28,457 bases of DNA. Origin: Hydrogenovibrio sp. UBA654. GTDB lineage: Bacteria > Pseudomonadota > Gammaproteobacteria > Thiomicrospirales > Thiomicrospiraceae. A program made the position numbers and the translations under genes. The stretch spans positions 1-28,457 of the forward strand of contig DBOE01000003.1 of assembly GCA_002299585.1 (NCBI GenBank). The letters run 5' to 3'. Below, piece after piece: positions 15,009 to 23,375 of the stretch (position 1 is its first letter; each line of letters begins with the position of its first letter). A model generated the notes under the pieces. The model worked only from the letters and a program-made list of their open reading frames with translations, made no database searches and had not been told where the DNA came from.

Positions 15009-15946
15009 AAATAATTTTTGCTGGTACTCCTGATTTTTCAGTACCAACTTTACAAGCTTTAATTAACTCTAAGCATGAGGTAATTGCCGTTTATTCACAG
15101 CCTGAGCGTCCTGCTGGCCGTGGACGAAAGCTAACGGCTAGTGCCGTAAAAGCAAAAGCTCTAGAACATAATATTCCTATCTATCAACCAGAAAACTTAA
15201 AAAATCACGAACAACAACAAATACTCGCCGCAATGAATGCAGATGTGATGATTGTGGTGGCTTATGGCTTGATATTGCCTGAAATTGTACTAAACACTCC
15301 TAAATATGGTTGTTTAAATATTCATGCGTCAATATTACCAAGATGGCGTGGTGCGGCTCCGATTCAACGGGCAATAGAAGCTGGTGACCCTGAAAGTGGG
15401 GTGAGCATTATGCAAATGGATATTGGCTTAGATACTGGTGATATATTGGCTATTTTGACAACTGAAATTACCGCAAAAGATACCGCGCAAATGCTCCATG
15501 ATCGTTTAAGTAATCTTGGTTCAACTGCCCTTTTAAAAACCTTAGAAGAAATTGAGCAGAGCAAACTTGTTCCCATAAAACAAGACGAAGATCTCGTTAC
15601 CTACGCACATAAACTTTCTAAAACAGAGGCACAAATTAATTGGCAAGAAAATGCCGAAACCATCGTTAAAAAAATTCAAGCCTTTAACCCTTGGCCTGTA
15701 GCTTTTACTCAGTTTCAAGGCCAAGTGTTAAGAATTTGGCAGGCAGAAATTGTGGATCTAACTTCTAATAAACAATTATCCTCTGCTAGGGGGGGGGTAA
15801 TCCTTAAGATTGATAAACAAGGAATTGAAATAGTAACTGGCAAGGGTATTATTCGCCTAACTAGCATACAACCAACTGGTAAAAAAGCCATGCCTGCCTA
15901 TGATTTTGCCCAAGCTCGTGATTTGGTTGGTAAGTCTTTTGAGTAA
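15005..15946 (+). CDS. fmt: Methionyl-tRNA formyltransferase
   Basis: A 313-residue enzyme that formylates initiator Met-tRNA from 10-formyl-tetrahydrofolate. The N-terminal Rossmann domain begins MKIIFAGTPDFSVPTLQAL. The catalytic set is seen as Asn105 and His107 in LNIHASILPRWRG, and Asp143 in GLDTGD. The PERPAGRGRKL loop (33-43), which contacts the acceptor stem, is intact. A C-terminal OB-like domain follows from about 205. The length is normal (E. coli 315). A run of nine G (15789-15797) lies in codons 262-265 and could slip, though the frame is open here. It overlaps def by four bases and rsmB slightly at the 3' end. Confidence 0.96.
   Translation: MKIIFAGTPDFSVPTLQALINSKHEVIAVYSQPERPAGRGRKLTASAVKAKALEHNIPIYQPENLKNHEQQQILAAMNADVMIVVAYGLILPEIVLNTPKYGCLNIHASILPRWRGAAPIQRAIEAGDPESGVSIMQMDIGLDTGDILAILTTEITAKDTAQMLHDRLSNLGSTALLKTLEEIEQSKLVPIKQDEDLVTYAHKLSKTEAQINWQENAETIVKKIQAFNPWPVAFTQFQGQVLRIWQAEIVDLTSNKQLSSARGGVILKIDKQGIEIVTGKGIIRLTSIQPTGKKAMPAYDFAQARDLVGKSFE
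15789..15797 (+). repeat. G9 homopolymer in fmt
   Basis: Nine consecutive G late in fmt, equal in length to the C9 run in lapG. It encodes Arg-Gly-Gly. It is the only other run of that length I found in the window. Confidence 0.75.
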
Positions 15947-17282
15947 TCAGGCTAACATCCCTAACAGTCGTTTCATCGCCCTTAAAATATGCTTAAATGT
16001 AATAGAGCATGGTCGTTCATTAAGCCAAGTGTTAGGTGAGGGTCTTGCTAAATGTGATGATAAAAGACAAAGGGCTTTTATCCAAAACTTAGTGCTAGGA
16101 ACTTTACGCTGGCAACTAAGGTTAGAGGCTATTCGTGGGCTGTTGGTAAAAAAACCTCTTAAGGCTAAGGATGAGGACATTAATCAGTTAGTTTTATTAG
16201 GCTTGTATCAAATACTTTATATGGATACTGCTGAACATGCCGCTGTTTCAGAAACAGTTGCTTTAACCAAAAAACTTAATAAAATTTGGGCAAAAGGTCT
16301 TGTTAATGGTATTTTGCGTAATTTTTTACGAGAGCAACAAAATATTTTAGCGAAAGTGGATATTAAGCCTGCCCATAAGTATAGCCATCCACAATGGTTT
16401 ATTAAGGCTATGCGGATAAACTACCCACAAAAATGGCAAGATATTTTAATCGCTAATAATCTACCTGCCCCAATTATTTTACGCACTAATAAAATGTTCC
16501 AAAGCCGAGATGAACTACTTAGTTTATTAATAGAGCAAAAAATTGCCGCTACGGCTCATATGTATTGTCCAGAGGGAATTCAATTAGCCAAATCTACGGA
16601 CATTAGTAAGCTGCCTACTTTTGAGGTAGGGGGGTTTAGCGTGCAAGACGCAGCGGCTCAACAAGCTGCAAAAATATTACAACCTCAAGAAAACGAATTA
16701 ATCTTAGATGCCTGTGCCGCACCTGGCGGTAAAATCTGTCATTTATTGGAATATTCAAATAATAAAGCTAAGTTATTTGCTTTAGAAAAAGATCCGAGTA
16801 GAATTGAGCGTTTATCAGCAAATTTAGACCGACTTTGTTTAACTGCAGAGGTTAAAATAGGTGATGCCTCTTCTTCTGCTGACTGGTGGAATAGCAAACA
16901 ATTTGATAAAATATTACTCGATGCTCCCTGCTCGGCAACAGGAATTATTCGCCGTCATCCAGATATAAAATGGCATAGAACAGAAAAGGATATTAATTCT
17001 TTGGTTGAACTACAAGCGACTATTTTAAATGCTTTATGGGCTACTCTAAAAATTGGAGGCAAACTACTCTATGCAACCTGCTCTGTTCTACCTGCTGAGA
17101 ATAGTGAACAGCTTAAGATATTTATTGATAAAACCATTGATGCCAGAGAAATACCTTTGCAAGTTGGCTGGGGAATAAAACCAAAAAATAATATAGGAAG
17201 ACAAATCTTACCAGGCAAACAAAACGATAATATAAGCTCTAATATGGATGGCTTTTATTATTGTTTACTTGAAAAAATATGA
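15939..17282 (+). CDS. rsmB: 16S rRNA m5C967 methyltransferase RsmB
   Basis: Transfers methyl from SAM to C967 of 16S rRNA. An N-terminal NusB-like RNA-binding domain (about 7-140) is followed by a Rossmann catalytic domain. SAM motif I is LDACAAPGGK. The two key cysteines are in DAPCSATG (motif IV, Cys331) and LLYATCSVLP (motif VI, Cys381), spaced 50 apart as Cys325/Cys375 in E. coli. The frame is open from ATG 15900, which would overlap fmt by 47 bases and add a hydrophobic 13-residue leader foreign to the family. I prefer TTG 15939, giving 447 residues and an eight-base overlap with fmt, but no strong ribosome site decides this. Third gene of the def-fmt-rsmB-trkA-trkH run. Confidence 0.9.
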   Translation: MSNQANIPNSRFIALKICLNVIEHGRSLSQVLGEGLAKCDDKRQRAFIQNLVLGTLRWQLRLEAIRGLLVKKPLKAKDEDINQLVLLGLYQILYMDTAEHAAVSETVALTKKLNKIWAKGLVNGILRNFLREQQNILAKVDIKPAHKYSHPQWFIKAMRINYPQKWQDILIANNLPAPIILRTNKMFQSRDELLSLLIEQKIAATAHMYCPEGIQLAKSTDISKLPTFEVGGFSVQDAAAQQAAKILQPQENELILDACAAPGGKICHLLEYSNNKAKLFALEKDPSRIERLSANLDRLCLTAEVKIGDASSSADWWNSKQFDKILLDAPCSATGIIRRHPDIKWHRTEKDINSLVELQATILNALWATLKIGGKLLYATCSVLPAENSEQLKIFIDKTIDAREIPLQVGWGIKPKNNIGRQILPGKQNDNISSNMDGFYYCLLEKI

Positions 17283-17313
17283 TAAGTAAAAGGTATAACA
17301 GAGGCATAAACAA

Positions 17314-18711
17314 ATGAACATCTTAATATTAGGAGCAGGTCAAGTAGGTGCTTCACTTACCGAGGTACTTGCCAAGCAAAATAATAGTGTAACAGTAGTT
17401 GATTTAAGTTCTGCTAAGCTACAAGAGTTACAAGATAGATTTGATATTCGTACAATTCATGGCTCTGCATCTGACCCAGATATACTTTTGCAAGCAGGTT
17501 TAGAAGATACTGAAATATTAATTGCCACAACTCAAAATGATGATACTAATATTTTAGCCTGCCATTTTGCCCATATTTTACACAAAACCCCAACCAAGAT
17601 TGCCCGCATTAGAAGTAATAGTTACTTAAATCATCAAGAATTATTTGATAGAAGTAAAAATGAAGATGCCATTCCAATTGATGTTTTAATCAGCCCAGAA
17701 ACTTTGGTAAAAGATCATATTATGCAGTTAATTGAATACCCTGGTGCTTTACAAGTGGTTGATTTTGCTGATGCAAAAGTTAGAATTGTTGCCATTCGTT
17801 CAAAAGCAGGTAGCCTACTAATTGGTAAACAAATTAGAGAAATAAAACATCATTTACCAAAAGGAATTGAAACTAGAATCGTTGCCATTTATAGACATGG
17901 AGAGATTTTGATGCCGACTGGTAATGTGGTTATTATGGAAGGTGATGAGGTGTTTTTTATGGCTGTTCCAGAGAATATACCTCACATAGTACATGAATTA
18001 AGAAGAGATAAAACAAAACCATCTCGAAAAATTATGATTGCCGGAGGAGGTAATATTGGCTTTAGTCTTGCAAAAGAGTTAGAGAAACAACACCAAGTTA
18101 AAATAATTGATCGTGAAATATCCCGTGCTAGATTTATTGCTGAGACCTTAGATGTTGCAATAATAATCCACGGTAATGTAGCGGATAAATCTTTGCTCAT
18201 TGAAGAAAATATTGACGAAATAGATTTATTTATCGCAATAACTGACTCTGATGAGGCTAATATTATCTCAGGAATGCTCGCAAAAAAGTTAGGCGTTAAA
18301 AGAGTTATTTCCCTTGTAAATAATCAATCATATTTAGATTTAATTCAGAGTAATAGCATCGATATAGCAATATCTGCCAACCAAATAACTACCAGTCATC
18401 TTTTACATTATATGCGTGAGGAAGATGCCGTAAAAGTGTCTACCCTAAGGAGGGGAGCTGCTGAAGCTATGGAAGTTATAGTTCATGGTAGTGAGAATAG
18501 CTCGAAAATTATTGGTAAGAAAATTGGTGAGATAAATTGGCCAATTGATATTACTATCGGTTGCGTAATCAGAGATGAGAAAGTAATGATTGCTTATCGT
18601 GATATAGTTATTGAAGCTGAAGATCATATCGTATTATTTTTAACCGACCCTTCACGAGCAGAAGAAGTTACTAAACTTTTCCTAGTGAAAGAAAAAAAGT
18701 CTTGGCTTTAG
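17314..18711 (+). CDS. trkA: Trk potassium uptake regulator TrkA
   Basis: A 465-residue cytoplasmic peripheral protein that gates the TrkH potassium channel in response to nucleotides. It has the duplicated RCK plan of full-length TrkA: an NAD-binding RCK_N with ILGAGQVGASL (5-15) and acidic VVD at the end of strand 2, then a TrkA_C domain, then a second RCK_N with IAGGGNIGFSLAKELE and a second TrkA_C ending near residue 460. E. coli TrkA has 458 residues. It is 31 bases after rsmB, with AGAGG upstream of the ATG, and ten bases before trkH. Placement after rsmB is the same as in Pseudomonas and E. coli. Confidence 0.95.
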   Translation: MNILILGAGQVGASLTEVLAKQNNSVTVVDLSSAKLQELQDRFDIRTIHGSASDPDILLQAGLEDTEILIATTQNDDTNILACHFAHILHKTPTKIARIRSNSYLNHQELFDRSKNEDAIPIDVLISPETLVKDHIMQLIEYPGALQVVDFADAKVRIVAIRSKAGSLLIGKQIREIKHHLPKGIETRIVAIYRHGEILMPTGNVVIMEGDEVFFMAVPENIPHIVHELRRDKTKPSRKIMIAGGGNIGFSLAKELEKQHQVKIIDREISRARFIAETLDVAIIIHGNVADKSLLIEENIDEIDLFIAITDSDEANIISGMLAKKLGVKRVISLVNNQSYLDLIQSNSIDIAISANQITTSHLLHYMREEDAVKVSTLRRGAAEAMEVIVHGSENSSKIIGKKIGEINWPIDITIGCVIRDEKVMIAYRDIVIEAEDHIVLFLTDPSRAEEVTKLFLVKEKKSWL

Positions 18712-18721
18712 AGAGGTCAAC

Positions 18722-20164
18722 ATGCACAACAAACTAATTTTTAAAATTCTTGGTTTATTGTTAATGATATTTAGCTTAACTTTAATACCTCCAATTATTG
18801 TTGCTTATATTTATGATAATGGCGGGCTAAAAGAGTTCTCATTATCTCTAATCTTCCTGCTATTTACTGGCTTGATGATGTGGTATCCAACTAGAAAAAA
18901 TAAACGCGAGCTAAAAATTAGAGATGGTTTTTTAATTGTAGTTATGTTTTGGACAGTATTAGGTTTTGTTGGAGCAATTCCCCTTTATTTTGTAACTAAC
19001 TCTTTTACTAATGCTGTTTTTGAATCTTTTTCTGCCTTAACAACAACAGGAGCAACCGTAATTACCGGCTTAGATAATATGCCCCACTCAATTTTATGGT
19101 ATCGCCAGCAATTGCAATGGTTAGGAGGAATGGGTATTATTGTACTGGCAGTTGCTATCTTACCCATGCTTGGTATTGGTGGCATGCAGTTATACCGAGC
19201 AGAAAGCCCAGGCCCCGTTAAAGACTCAAAACTTGCTCCTCGAATATCGGAAACTGCTAAGGCTCTTTGGTATATCTATTTAGGTTTAACTGTCTCATGT
19301 GCAGTTAGTTATTGGTTTGCTGGCATGGACTGGTTTGATGCAATTTCACATAGTTTTTCAACAGTAGCAATTGGTGGGTTTTCCACTCATGATGATAATA
19401 TTGGCTATTTTAAGAGCCTAGAAATTGAAATTATTGCTATGGTATTTATGTTTTTAGCAGGCATTAATTTTGCTTTACACTTTACTGCCTTTCGCAATAA
19501 ATCAACCTCTCCATATCGTTTTGACCCTGAAGTAAAAATTTATACAGGTTTATTAGTATTTGCTATTATCATAACTACTTTATATTTAACCATAAATTCA
19601 GTTTACCCTACCTGGCAAGAAAATTTACGCCATGGGGCTTTTCAAACTATATCTCTTGCTACAACTACGGGATTTTCTAGTGTTGACTACTCAATTTGGC
19701 CAGCATTTATCCCTGTATTACTGCTTTTTATGAGCTTTATTGGTGGTTGTGCAGGTTCTACTGCTGGTGGCATGAAAGTTATTCGTATTATTCTACTAGC
19801 TAAACAAGGTAGTAGAGAAATAATTCGCCTATTACACCCAAATGCTATTATTCCAGTAAAACTACATGGTAAAGTAGTACCAGACCGAGTAATTACTGCA
19901 GTTTGGGGGTTTTTCTCACTCTATATAGTTTCATTTATGAGTATAATGCTAATTTTAATGGTCTTAGGATTAGATCAAGTTACCGCATTTTCAGCCGTTG
20001 CCGCGACTATAAACAACCTAGGTCCAGGGTTAGGAGAGGTTGCAAATAACTTTCAAAATGTTTCTGACCCAGTAAAATGGGTACTAACCTTTACTATGTT
20101 GTTGGGGCGTTTAGAAATATTTACCCTATTAGTGCTATTCACTGCCGCATTTTGGAGAAAATAA
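18722..20164 (+). CDS. trkH: Trk potassium channel subunit TrkH
   Basis: A 480-residue polytopic inner-membrane potassium channel subunit with four M1-P-M2 repeats. Filter segments are visible: SALTTTGATV (104-113), FSTVAIGGF (212-220), SLATTTGFSS (311-320) and TINNLGPGLG (429-438). The gating loop region GGCAGSTAGGMKV (341-353) in the third repeat is conserved. The length is near the E. coli value (483). GAGG stands before the ATG, ten bases after trkA, so both subunits are made together. Its stop codon abuts the next ATG. Confidence 0.95.
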   Translation: MHNKLIFKILGLLLMIFSLTLIPPIIVAYIYDNGGLKEFSLSLIFLLFTGLMMWYPTRKNKRELKIRDGFLIVVMFWTVLGFVGAIPLYFVTNSFTNAVFESFSALTTTGATVITGLDNMPHSILWYRQQLQWLGGMGIIVLAVAILPMLGIGGMQLYRAESPGPVKDSKLAPRISETAKALWYIYLGLTVSCAVSYWFAGMDWFDAISHSFSTVAIGGFSTHDDNIGYFKSLEIEIIAMVFMFLAGINFALHFTAFRNKSTSPYRFDPEVKIYTGLLVFAIIITTLYLTINSVYPTWQENLRHGAFQTISLATTTGFSSVDYSIWPAFIPVLLLFMSFIGGCAGSTAGGMKVIRIILLAKQGSREIIRLLHPNAIIPVKLHGKVVPDRVITAVWGFFSLYIVSFMSIMLILMVLGLDQVTAFSAVAATINNLGPGLGEVANNFQNVSDPVKWVLTFTMLLGRLEIFTLLVLFTAAFWRK

Positions 20165-20749
20165 ATGCTAAGTGAGCTCGCTAAAAAATGGGATCAAAAA
20201 TATCTTAGCCTACCAAATAATACTCCAACTAATCCAGCATGGGTATTAAGCCACCACAGCCAACTATTACCGCTAACTGGCAAAGCCCTAGACCTTGCCT
20301 GTGGCCTAGGTGGCAATGCTAGGTTTTTGGCTAGGTGCGGCTTAAGCGTTGATGCTTGGGATATTTCTGATGTAGCTCTAACTAGCCTCAACAATTTTGC
20401 CACACTTAATCGTTTGCCAATAACTCCAACCATTTGTGATATAGAACAAATGTTATTTCCATACCAACAATATGATGTGATAGTAATAACCAACTATCTA
20501 AACCGTGGTATATTTCAACAAATTCAACAAGCACTAAAACCAAACGGCAAGCTATTTATCCAAACATTTTTAGCACCAGTGCAAGAAAATGCCCCTAAAA
20601 ATAAAAATTTTTACTTAAACTCTGGAGAACTAAGCAAACTTTTTTCAGAACTAATCATAGAGATATATGGTGAAGGATGGCTAAGTGGAGTGCCAGAAAG
20701 TATAAGCCTAAACCGATACGCATGGTTCATTGGTAGTAAAAAAGGATAA
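20165..20749 (+). CDS. Class I SAM-dependent methyltransferase, TehB-like
   Basis: A 194-residue soluble protein of the methyltransferase 11/25-type fold. Motif I is LDLACGLGGNARFLA (at about 38-52), followed by VDAWDIS at strand 2 and YDVIVITNYLNR at strand 4. The stretch VQENAPKNKNFYLNSGEL resembles the late segment of TehB-like and related small gammaproteobacterial methyltransferases. The substrate is not visible from sequence. It starts on the base after the trkH stop, so it is translationally coupled to the potassium channel and closes this run of genes. There is no obvious functional link to potassium uptake. Confidence 0.75.
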   Translation: MLSELAKKWDQKYLSLPNNTPTNPAWVLSHHSQLLPLTGKALDLACGLGGNARFLARCGLSVDAWDISDVALTSLNNFATLNRLPITPTICDIEQMLFPYQQYDVIVITNYLNRGIFQQIQQALKPNGKLFIQTFLAPVQENAPKNKNFYLNSGELSKLFSELIIEIYGEGWLSGVPESISLNRYAWFIGSKKG

Positions 20750-20782
20750 TTTTATATTTTTTTGTGTATTTATTAAACTCTT

Positions 20783-20811
20783 TTAATAACTCGCTAATTA
20801 TTTAGTATAGT
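20783..20811 (+). promoter_or_regulatory. Promoter of ubiK-comM
   Basis: TTAATA (20783-20788) and TATAGT (20806-20811) are separated by 17 bases, a fair sigma-70 pair, 38 bases ahead of the ubiK ATG. A purine-rich AAGGA ribosome site follows. Confidence 0.5.
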
Positions 20812-20849
20812 TATAACGTGGAGATACTTTATAAAAAGGAAAAATTGAG

Positions 20850-21083
20850 ATGATAGATACTAAACAAATTAGTTCACTGGTAGATGCCGTTGCGAGTGTT
20901 ATACCAGAGCAATTAGGCAGTTTACCTGAAAATACCCAAAAAAACCTTAGGGCTACTTTAAGCAGTGTTTTTATGAAGATGAATTTAGTTACTCGTGAGG
21001 AATTTGATATTCAAACGAAGGTACTGGCAAAAACAAGAAAAAAACTGGAAGAATTGGAAAAACAAGTTGCTAATTTAGAGTAA
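20850..21083 (+). CDS. ubiK: Ubiquinone biosynthesis accessory factor UbiK (BMFP family)
   Basis: A 77-residue protein of the BMFP/YqiC family. UbiK is needed for efficient aerobic ubiquinone synthesis, working with UbiJ around the Ubi complex. The N-terminal half (about 1-40) is amphipathic helix (SLVDAVASVIPEQLGSL), then VTREEFDIQTKVLAKTRKKLEELEKQVANLE forms the characteristic C-terminal coiled coil. The REEFDxQ motif is the family signature. It leads comM by nine bases, an order seen in other Gammaproteobacteria. Confidence 0.9.
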   Translation: MIDTKQISSLVDAVASVIPEQLGSLPENTQKNLRATLSSVFMKMNLVTREEFDIQTKVLAKTRKKLEELEKQVANLE

Positions 21084-21092
21084 TAAATACTA

Positions 21093-22613
21093 ATGGCTAG
21101 TAGCTATTCGTCAATTTTAACTAGAGCTTTTGTAGGCATTAATTCACCACAGGTGCAGGTAGAAATTCATATTACTAACGGCCTGCCACAGTTATCCATG
21201 GTTGGACTGCCAGAAGTGGCAGTAAAAGAAAGCCGAGATAGGGTAAGGTCAGCAATTTTATCTAGTGGTTTTGAGTTACCTCCAAAGAGAATAACTTTAA
21301 ATCTTGCTCCAGGAGATTTGCCAAAGCAGGGTAGCAGATATGATTTACCAATTGCCTTGGTTATTTTATCAGCCACTGGGCAGATAACATTACCTAATGA
21401 AATTGATGACTATGAGTTTTATGGAGAACTCTCTTTAAATGGCGAAATAAAATCAGTGTCTGGCTTATTGCCGTCTTTATTAGCTGCTAAAAAATCTAAT
21501 AAGACTGTAATTATCCCTGATGGTAACCTTAATGAGGCAAGCTTGGTCGAGAAGGGTAAAATTCTTGGAGCAAAACACCTATTAGATGTAGTGGCTTTTT
21601 TACAACAGCAAACGCAGCTAACTACTCCACCCTTAATTAATAATTTTGCAATAAAATATAGTGAAGATATTGCAGATGTACAAGGTCAACTACAAGCAAA
21701 AAGATTGTTAGAAATTTGTGCAACAGGTGGCCATTCATTATTAATGATTGGCGAGCCTGGGTCTGGCAAAAGTATGTTAGCAACTCGTTTACTTACTTTA
21801 CTACCTGAATTAACTCAGCAACAAGCAATAGAAACTGCGGTAATTAAATCAATCTCTGGAATTCCTGTTAGAGCAGAAACTTTTATGCACCGGCAAATTG
21901 TTGCTCCTCATCATAGTGTAACTGCAGCGGCTCTAATTGGCGGTGGATCAGGCAGCATTATTAAACCAGGAGCAATAAGTTTAGCAAATAATTCAATTTT
22001 ATTTTTAGATGAATTACCTGAATTTAGGCGCGATGTACTAGAGGCTTTAAGAGAGCCATTAGAGTCTAAGAAAGTATCCATTTCAAGGGTAAATGGGCAT
22101 GCAACCTATCCCGCAAATGTACAGCTAATAGCTGCTTGTAATCCAACACCTAGTGGTTTTTTTGCTGATGACCATTTAGGAAGGTGTAAGGATACCCCTG
22201 AACAAATATCGCGTTATATGCAGAAAATATCAGGGCCTCTTTTAGATAGAATTGATTGTTATCTTGAGATAAAACCAGTATCTTTTGCCCAATTACAAAC
22301 TACTCCACAATTTATAGTAGAAGATTCTGCCACTATTAGACAAAGGGTTATTAATAATAGAAAAAAGCAATTTGCCCGTCAAGGAAAACTAAATACCGAA
22401 TTAAGTGCTAAAGAATTAAAGGCTAGTATTGATTTAGACGAACCATCTATTAAATTGTTAGAAAATGCAGTTAATAAGCTTGGATTATCTGCTAGGGGTT
22501 ATCACAGAATTCTTAAAATATCCCTTACTTTAGCCGATATGAGTGGAGATAAGCTAAATATGGTTCATGTTGGAGAAGCACTATCTTATCGTAAATTGAA
22601 TAATAATTTGTAA
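21093..22613 (+). CDS. comM: ComM/YifB Mg-chelatase-like AAA+ ATPase
   Basis: A 506-residue AAA+ protein. ComM is a hexameric helicase that drives branch migration when transformed DNA is integrated. The N-terminal ChlI/Lon-like domain (about 1-190) begins SSILTRAFVGINSPQVQVEI and contains NLAPGDLPKQGSRYDLPIA. The ATPase part has Walker A GEPGSGKS (about 220-227), Walker B ILFLDELPEF and the AACNPTPSG segment. The C-terminal Mg-chelatase lid holds LGLSARGYHRILKISLTLADM, where the Arg is an expected sensor. Length is as in the family (about 500). It works in the same pathway as dprA at 13.3 kb. Its stop abuts the next ATG. Confidence 0.94.
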   Translation: MASSYSSILTRAFVGINSPQVQVEIHITNGLPQLSMVGLPEVAVKESRDRVRSAILSSGFELPPKRITLNLAPGDLPKQGSRYDLPIALVILSATGQITLPNEIDDYEFYGELSLNGEIKSVSGLLPSLLAAKKSNKTVIIPDGNLNEASLVEKGKILGAKHLLDVVAFLQQQTQLTTPPLINNFAIKYSEDIADVQGQLQAKRLLEICATGGHSLLMIGEPGSGKSMLATRLLTLLPELTQQQAIETAVIKSISGIPVRAETFMHRQIVAPHHSVTAAALIGGGSGSIIKPGAISLANNSILFLDELPEFRRDVLEALREPLESKKVSISRVNGHATYPANVQLIAACNPTPSGFFADDHLGRCKDTPEQISRYMQKISGPLLDRIDCYLEIKPVSFAQLQTTPQFIVEDSATIRQRVINNRKKQFARQGKLNTELSAKELKASIDLDEPSIKLLENAVNKLGLSARGYHRILKISLTLADMSGDKLNMVHVGEALSYRKLNNNL

Positions 22614-23306
22614 ATGTTTACAGAGTCAATCTTTTTAACAGCATTAATAGTCGGAATTTTAGGTGGGGTTCATTGTATGGCTATGTGCGGGGCGATTGTT
22701 GGTTCACTGACCTTTAATTTAAGACCAGAAGTACAAGTTAGTTATATTAGGCAGTTACCTTATCAACTAGCCTATAACCTAGGTAGAATTAGTAGCTACA
22801 CTATGATAGGAATATTATTTGGTTGGCTAGGCAGCTCATTAACTAATTTGGCCCAATTCTTACCAATGCAACAGGTTTTACAAATATTTGCAGGTTTATT
22901 TATGTTTGCACTGGGTTTGTATATTGCTGGTTGGTGGAATGGTATAGTTAGAGTTGAAAAAATTGGTGCCAAGATATGGAGTTTTTTAAAGCCTCTTTCT
23001 ACAAAAATGTTGGTGGTAAGGACAATACCACAGGCTTGGCTATATGGATTAGTTTGGGGTTGGTTACCTTGTGGTTTAGTTTATAGTATGCTTATTATGG
23101 CATTATCATCAGGCTCGGCATTAGAGGGGGGTATGGTTATGTTAGCATTTGGTTTGGGTACTGTCCCAAACCTAATGCTAATGGGGTCTTTTGCTTTTTT
23201 CTTTACTAGATTATCACATAATTTAATGGTAAGAAAAATAGCTGGTATGTCTATTATATTAATGGGAGGTTGGCAGATTTATCTTGCCTATTCAATTAAA
23301 GTCTAG
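22614..23306 (+). CDS. DsbD_2/TauE-SafE-like membrane protein
   Basis: A 230-residue polytopic inner-membrane protein with about six helices. It carries the GGVHCMAMCGAIVG motif (17-30) with Cys21 and Cys25, and WGWLPCGLVYS (148-158) with Cys153, the marks of the sulfite exporter TauE/SafE-named group that belongs to Pfam DsbD_2. Members often sit with cytochrome cbb3 oxidase or copper genes and are thought to move metal or reductant; no such genes are near here, so the role is open. It is translationally coupled to comM (TAA then ATG). It ends in a convergent 69-base gap holding repeat copy 4. Confidence 0.75.
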   Translation: MFTESIFLTALIVGILGGVHCMAMCGAIVGSLTFNLRPEVQVSYIRQLPYQLAYNLGRISSYTMIGILFGWLGSSLTNLAQFLPMQQVLQIFAGLFMFALGLYIAGWWNGIVRVEKIGAKIWSFLKPLSTKMLVVRTIPQAWLYGLVWGWLPCGLVYSMLIMALSSGSALEGGMVMLAFGLGTVPNLMLMGSFAFFFTRLSHNLMVRKIAGMSIILMGGWQIYLAYSIKV

Positions 23307-23320
23307 TTTTTTGCAAACAC

Positions 23321-23347
23321 CTAGGGAGCCTCTGATTAAGTATCATA
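23321..23347 (+). repeat. Dispersed short repeat, copy 4
   Basis: Identical over 27 bases to copy 1, starting CTAGGGAGCC. It sits between the convergent DsbD_2-like and TolC-type genes, 28 bases beyond the TolC stop codon, thus at the 3' boundary of the secretion block. Confidence 0.7.
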
Positions 23348-23375
23348 TCCAATTTCACAGGGATTCGGGAAGTTG

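Noticed and set aside
15900..15938. ATG start of rsmB deep inside fmt
   Set aside because: It adds a hydrophobic leader not seen in RsmB and a 47-base overlap. TTG 15939 gives catalytic Cys positions near those of E. coli. The choice is not certain.
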